Assembly: GCF_018812025.1 (NCBI RefSeq)
Contig: NC_063049.1
Location: 12,467,537 to 12,531,536 of the forward strand
Length of the DNA: 64,000 bases
DNA from: Megalobrama amblycephala
Lineage: Eukaryota; Chordata; Actinopteri; Cypriniformes; Xenocyprididae
Direction of reading: 5' to 3'
Part shown: positions 58,851 through 64,000 of the stretch, piece by piece
Numbering within the stretch: the first letter of the stretch is position 1
Layout: every line of letters begins with the position of its first letter
Program-made: the position numbers and the translations under genes
The notes under the pieces: model-generated
Seen by the model: the letters and a program-made list of their open reading frames with translations, nothing else
Told to the model about the DNA's origin: nothing
Database searches by the model: none

Positions 58851-59059
58851 AAATAATAAAAAATATCATAAAAAATCTTTAAAAGACAAAAGACATAGCA
58901 ATACATGGTTAAATGACTTCCTGAGTGATAATTTAAGTAGCATACATATTATATACATATAATAATACAATGTTGAGAAAAAAAAACTCCTTAAAAGTGA
59001 AATGATTTCTGTAAATCCAGTGATAAATTTTGTGGCCTCTCAATTTTCCATGTAATTAT

Positions 59060-59600
59060 AGCCATCTTACTAGTGGCTAGTCTGTGTACAATTTCACAAC
59101 TTTTGAACAGGATGAAGATGCATACATTTTTCTTATTTTGTTTGAATATCACATTTTTTCATTTAGTACTGCACTTTGGAAACACCAGAAGATATTTGCA
59201 TGTCTCCCAGAAGACAAATTAAGTACAATTTACCTTGATCTTCAAATTAAAAAAAGTTTACATCCCCGGCTCTTAATTCATTGTGTTTCCTTCTAGAGCA
59301 TCAGTGAATGTTTGAACCTTTTGTAATACTTGCATATTGAGTCCCTCAGTTGTCATCGGTGTGAAAAAATGGATCTCAAAATCATACAGTCACTGCTGGA
59401 AAGGGTTCAAATATGGAAAAGATGCTGGAAAACCAAAGAATGCGCAGGACCTGGAGGATTTTTCTGAAGAACGTTGAGCAGTTTAACTGCTCAGGACAAA
59501 CAATGGACTCATGAACAACCATCACAAAACAAACAAACATGGATCATCCAGGTAATGACAGTATAAAGAATCAAGGGTATGTAAACTTTTGAGCAGGGTT
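59060..59600. repeat. Dispersed fish repeat (family not named)
   Basis: I recognise blocks such as TTTTGAACAGGATGAAGATG, GAGCATCAGTGAATGTTTGA, CCCTCAGTTGTC and GTATGTAAACTTTTGAGCAG as a repeat widespread in fish genomes. No coding frame. Possibly a non-autonomous Tc1-type element. Confidence 0.45.
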
Positions 59601-60203
59601 TTTATGTAAATGCTGATTTGCAAGAAAAACAATCAGATTTCAGGTTTCCGTATGAACAGTGAAATGACGGCAGTCTATCAGCCTGATGCCAAATTATCAG
59701 GGATAGAAGTAATGATATGATGATTAAAACTGCCAAGAAATATGTGAATTTAGGTGCTCTTTGAACATGCTTTCAATTGGGAAAGGTTTAAAAGTGATTG
59801 TTAACAAGTATCTGAGTCTTCAAAACAGATTAGATACAGATACAAATTTGCTAAATTAAATAAAAAAATAATAAAGGGCTCAGAGGTAAACTTTAGTGCG
59901 TTTTAATGAATAACAAATCAGCATAATTGTTCTTAAAAACTAGTCTCAATTACAGGTAATTTTGGGCTGGTTTATTGCGCCCTCTGCTGTTTTTAAAATT
60001 ACAACACTTTTCAGTTACCAGGGCCTCCAAATAAGGTACACTTACAGTCACACTATACAATAAGGGCTGTTTAATGTTGGTTAATGCATTTTCTAACAAT
60101 AACTAGCAATGTGCAATACATTTTTTTTTTTTTTTTTTGACAGTATTTTAATTATCCCTAAACATGAGAAGTGACTTTTTTAGATATGTGCAGGTATAAT
60201 TAT

Positions 60204-60269
60204 CTAGAGGTCATCTGTCTTCTTATCTTTTGGAGGTCTGTCTTTCTCACTCTTCCACCACGGCTTGAT
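60204..60269 (-). CDS. Candidate terminal exon
   Basis: On the minus strand a pyrimidine-containing acceptor (CTGTCCATTGTAG) precedes an open stretch ending at TAG. In one frame it reads IKPWWKSEKDRPPKDKKTDDL and stops. The upstream candidate exon ends in phase 1, which would give a different, shorter tail (DQAVVEE then stop). The protein is not recognised, and the exon could be spurious. Confidence 0.25.
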   Translation of the reverse strand: MKPWWKSEKDRPPKDKKTDDL

Positions 60270-60349
60270 CTACAATGGACAGATAAAGCCACTTCAGTTC
60301 AAGATGTTTATTGCTGAAATGTCTAAAAATGGTAGAATAGCAGTATATA

Positions 60350-61929
60350 CAGGTGCTATACAGGTGTCATATAATTAGAATATCATCAAAAAGTTGATTT
60401 ATTTCTCAAATTCCATTCAAAAAGTGAAACTTGTATATTATATTCATTCATTACACACAGACTGATATATTTCAAATGTTTATTTCTTTTAATTTTGATG
60501 ATTATAACTGACAACTAAGGAAAATCACAAATTCAGTATCTCAGAAAATTAGAATATTACTTAAGACCAATACAAAGAAAGGATTTTTAGAAATATTGGC
60601 CAACTGAAAAGTATGAACATGAAAAGTATGAGCATGTACAGCACTCAATACTTAGTTGGGGCTCCTTTTGCCTGAATTACTGCAGCAATGCGGCGTGGCA
60701 AGGAGTCGATCAGTCTGTGGCACTGCTCAGGTGTTATGAGAGCCCAGGTTGCTCTGATAGTGGCCTTCAGCTCTTCTGCATTGTTGGGTCTGGCATATCG
60801 CATCTTCCTCTTCACAATACCGCATAGATTTTCTATGGGGTTAAGGTCAGGCGAGTTTGCTGGCCAATTAAGAACAGGGATACCATGGTCCTTAAACCAG
60901 GTACTGGTAGCACTGTGTGCAGGTGCCAAGTCCTGTTGGAAAATGAAATCTGCAACTCCATAAAGTTGGTCAGCAGCAGTAAGCATGAAGTGCTCTAAAC
61001 TTCCTGGTATACGGCTGCGTTGACCTTGGACCTCAGAAAACACAGTGGACCAACACCAGCAGATGACATGGCAACCCAAACCATCACTGACTGTGGAATC
61101 TTTACACTGGACCTCAAGCAACGTGGATTGTGTGCCTCTCCTCTCTTCCTCCAGACTCTGGGACCCTGATTTCCAAAGGAAATGCTAAATTTACTATCAT
61201 CAGACAAAATAACTTTGGACCACTCAGCAGCAGTCCAGTCCTTTTTGTCTTTAGCCCAGGCGAGACGCTTCTGACGCTGTCTGTTGTTCAGCTGAAACCC
61301 ATGTCTTGCATACGTCTGTGCGTAGTGGTTCTTGAAGCACTGACTCCAGCTGCAGTCCACTCTTTGCGAATCTCCCCCACATTTTTGAATGGGTTTTGTT
61401 TCACAATTCTCTCCAGGGTGCGGATATCCCTATTGCTTGTACACTTTTTTCTACCACATCTTTTCCTTCCCTTCGCCTCTCTATTAATGTGCTTGGACAC
61501 AGAGCTGTGTGAACAGCCAGCCTCTTTTGCAATGACCTTTTGTGTCTTGCTCTCCTTGTGCAAGGTGTCAATGGTCAGCTTTTGGACAACTGTCAAGTCA
61601 GCAGTCTTCCCCATGATTGTGTAGCCTACAGAACTAGACTGAGAGACCATTTAAAGGCCTTTGCAGGTGTTTTGAGTTAATTAGCTAATTAGAGTGTGGC
61701 ACCAGGTGTCTTCAATATTGAACCTTTTCACAATATTCTAATTTTCTGAGATACTGAATTTGTGATTTTCCTTAGTTGTCAGTTATAATCATCAAAATTA
61801 AAAGAAATAAACATTTGAAATATATCAGTCTGTGTGTAATGAATGAATATAATATACAACTTTCACTTTTTGAATGGAATTAGTGAAATCAACTTTTTGA
61901 TGATAGTCTAATTATATGACCAGCACCTG
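60350..61929 (-). mobile_element. Tc1-like transposon with about 200-bp inverted repeats
   Basis: TA flanks both ends (60348-60349, 61930-61931). The left 60350-60561 and right 61732-61929 are inverted copies. The right end reads CAGGTGCTGGTCATATAATTAG from outside; the left end has a few extra bases (CAGGTGCTATACAGGTGTCATA). The long TIRs enclose a transposase on the minus strand. Confidence 0.93.
60645..61650 (-). pseudogene. Tc1-like transposase with two frameshifts
   Basis: Minus-strand pieces in three different frames make one transposase. 61650-61288 is the DNA-binding part (MGKTADLTVVQKLTIDTLHK, CSHSSVSKHINREAKGRKRC). 61360-60995 is the first half of the DDE domain (KRLAWAKDKKDWTAAEWSKV, LSDDSKF with the first Asp, GNQGPRVWRKRGE). 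61121-60645 is the second half (FIFQQDLAPAHSA with the second Asp, NSPDLNPIENLCG with the Glu). The catalytic D, D, E are all present, but frameshifts near 61290-61340 and near 61010-61040 kill the frame. Confidence 0.92.
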
Positions 61930-62088
61930 TAGGAGTTGTCTTATGACTGATGCACTTCCTTTAAACTAGGATGTACTCTGTATCATTTCTTACACTTACA
62001 TATTTGTGAATATAATAGGTCAATAATATTAAAAAACCCTTTAAAAGGTGACTACAGTTGCTACATAATAACACACATTACAGTGTTA

Positions 62089-63484
62089 AGGCCTGTTCAC
62101 ACCAAGGACAATTAGAATGACAAAGGTATAGTTCTAAAAATCTTTCTAAATATAAAAGAATGGCAGTGTACACCACAACTATAATGATAAAAGCACAGAG
62201 AAATATCGTTGGAATCACTTTCAGAATGATTATTTTTTCCAGCTGGTGAATGACAAAAACATTGACAGCTAATCAGAATCCATCCTGCTTTGAAGAGTTT
62301 GAGCATTTAAAGCACCAGATGACAAAACTGCAGCACATTTAGAATAAACAGATCAATATTGCGTTGGTGTGGATACTAATTTACACTGACCAACCACTTT
62401 ATTAGGTACTCCTTGCTAGTACTGGGATGGACCCCCTTTTGCCTTAATTTTGGTCCATATTGTCCTGATAGCATCATGCAGTTGCTGCAAATTTGTCGGC
62501 TGCACATCCATGATGCGAATCTTACGTTCCACGTGCTCTATTGGACTGAGGTCTGGTGACTGTGGAAGTCATTTCAGTATAGTGAACTTGTCATGTTCAA
62601 GAAAACAGTTTGAGATGATTTGAGCTTTGTGACATGATGCGTTATCCTGAAGTAGCCATCAGAAGATGGGTACACTGTGTTCATAAAGGGATTGACATGA
62701 TCAGCAACAATACTCACATAGGCTGTGGCATTTAAATGATGCTCGATTGGTACTAACGAGCCCAAAGCGCGCCAAGAAAACATCCCTCACACCATTACAC
62801 CAACAGCAGCCTGAACCATTGATCCAATGCAGGATGGATCCATGCTTTCATGATGTTTACACCAAATTTTGACCCTACCATCTGAATGTCGCAGCAGAAA
62901 TCAAGACTCAGATGTTTTTCCAATCTTCTATTGTCCAAGTTTGGTGAGCCTGTGCGAATTGTAGCCTCAGTTTCCTGTTCTTAGCTGACAGTGTGATCTT
63001 CTGCTGCTGTAGCCCATCTGCTTCAAGGATCGATGTGTTGTGTGTTCAGAGATGCTCTTCTGCTGACCTCGGTTGTAACTGAGTTACTGTTGCCTTTCTA
63101 TCAGCCTGAACCAGTCTGGTCATTCTCCTCTGACCTCTGGTATCAACAAGGCATTTTCACCCTGGATATTTTCTCTTTTACTGACCATTCTCTGCAAACC
63201 CTAGAGATGGTTGTGTGTGAAAATCCCTGTAGATCAGCAGTTTCTGAAATACTCAGACCAGCCCGTCTGGCACCAACAATCATGCCACATTCAAAGTCAC
63301 TTTAATCATCTTTCTTCTCCATTCTGATGCTCACTTTAAACTTCAATAGATCTGTCTACATGCCTAAATGCACAGAGTTGCTACTATGTAACTGGCTGAT
63401 TAGATATTTACATAAATGAGCAGTTGAACAGGTGTACCTAATAAAGTGGCTGGTGAGTGCAGTTATCGTTCTGTGAATGGGCCT
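62089..63484. mobile_element. Harbinger-like element split by a Tc1-like insertion
   Basis: Left end AGGCCTGTTCACACCAAGGAC; inverted right end AGGCCCATTCACAGAACGAT. TTA lies at 62086-62088 and 63485-63487. The Tc1-like element 62394-63459 is inserted inside, leaving only about 330 bp of this element. Confidence 0.65.
62394..63459 (-). mobile_element. Tc1-like transposon relic
   Basis: Ends CACTGACCAACCACTTTATTAGGTAC and (inverted) CACTCACCAGCCACTTTATTAGGTAC, with TA before the left end. The body is a familiar fish Tc1-type transposase region read on the minus strand (for example GCTGCACATCCATGATGCGAATC, AAGTAGCCATCAGAAGATGGGTACACTGTG on the plus strand). It is so full of short deletions that no long open frame survives. 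Confidence 0.85.
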
Positions 63485-63538
63485 TTACTGTGTAAATGCA
63501 GTCCTACATCAGTATATTTTAACTGGATATGGATGTAC

Positions 63539-63656
63539 CTGAGGTGGCAGAATCCTTCTCATTTGCCCGAACAGAAAGCCCAGTAAGAGCCTTGGGTTTC
63601 CACTTCAATGTGGTGGTTATGGCAGGTTCATCTTCCTCTGTATCTCCTTTGTCCTG
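63539..63656 (-). CDS. Candidate internal exon of an unidentified gene
   Basis: On the minus strand the acceptor TTTCTGACAG is followed by a single open frame, QDKGDTEEDEPAITTTLKWK then PKALTGLSVRANEKDSATS, ending at a donor CAG|GTACAT (118 bp, phase 1). The other two frames carry stops. The acidic then basic composition looks protein-like. I do not recognise the protein. A possible last exon is at 60204-60269, which would place both Tc1-like elements in its intron. The rest would lie beyond the right edge of the window. Confidence 0.35.
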
Positions 63657-64000
63657 CTGTCAGAAAATGTCATTATGGTTTCACACAAATTCATTCAAGA
63701 TAGGCTTATTCTTGTAGGTAGGGTACAACAGAGCTAAAATTAATAATCCCAATTCCCAAAATGTATAGAAAGAAAAAAAAAAAATTATAATTTTTAATTG
63801 AACACTTATTCAGCAAAATAATTTGTGTTAAAAGGACTGTTAAAAGAACAAGCATAAATGTTTAAAAAAATACATTTTAAATATAAATCATTTCAGTAAT
63901 TTTTTTAATAATTTGAATAATTCACTGGATGCCATGAGCTCATGAATAAAAACGTTTGATACTGCATAGAGATAAACAGGTGTTTAGGAAAGTACTGTGG

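Overview
The window looks like nuclear DNA of a teleost fish, most likely a cyprinid. The reasons are: intron-bearing genes with GT-AG junctions; a 5S-rRNA-derived SINE of the type described in zebrafish; Tc1-like, hAT-like and Harbinger-like elements; an L2-like LINE; Ty3/gypsy and BEL/Pao retrotransposons; and long (TA)n, (GT)n and pentanucleotide microsatellites. Only two intact protein genes are convincing. One is a nine-exon PIM-family serine/threonine kinase on the + strand (6420-9617, 569 codons by my exon model). The other is a single-coding-exon syntaxin-11 type SNARE on the - strand (53583-54467). Two short spliced-looking exon candidates on the - strand near the right end (63539-63656 and 60204-60269) may belong to a third gene that continues beyond the window.

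Layout: 1-6.0 kb is AT-rich intergenic DNA with microsatellites and small inverted-repeat elements. The kinase gene occupies 6.0-10.2 kb. From 10.4 to 12.7 kb there are inverted-repeat elements. From 12.7 to 41.1 kb lies a large nest of retroelements. A Ty3/gypsy element (gag/PR part at 12.7-13.6 kb, RT/IN part at 28.65-31.4 kb) is split by a 15-kb LTR element. That element keeps only the last 236 bp of its 5' LTR but has a 1450-bp 3' LTR, has no recognisable pol, and is filled with MITEs. A second insertion sits in the gypsy RT. Two BEL/Pao copies follow on the - strand; the second carries a solo-LTR-like insertion, and its 5' LTR is interrupted by a hAT-like MITE and an L2 fragment.

From 41.5 to 49.4 kb is a nest of terminal-inverted-repeat DNA elements. 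Its core is a 2.7-kb block of tandemly duplicated, TATATG-rich, palindromic sequence inserted as one unit with a 9-bp target duplication. From 49.7 to 51.4 kb is a broken IS630/Tc1-like transposase gene with two short introns and an in-frame 33-bp minisatellite. After the syntaxin gene, 54.5-64 kb holds a perfect 17-bp hairpin, the 5S-derived SINE, an old Tc1-like element with about 200-bp inverted repeats, and a second Tc1-like relic inside a Harbinger-like element.

The genes here do not form a pathway. The main content is the layered insertion history, several steps of which can be ordered from target duplications, reading-frame continuity and empty sites. All family calls rest on reading the sequence; no database search was run.
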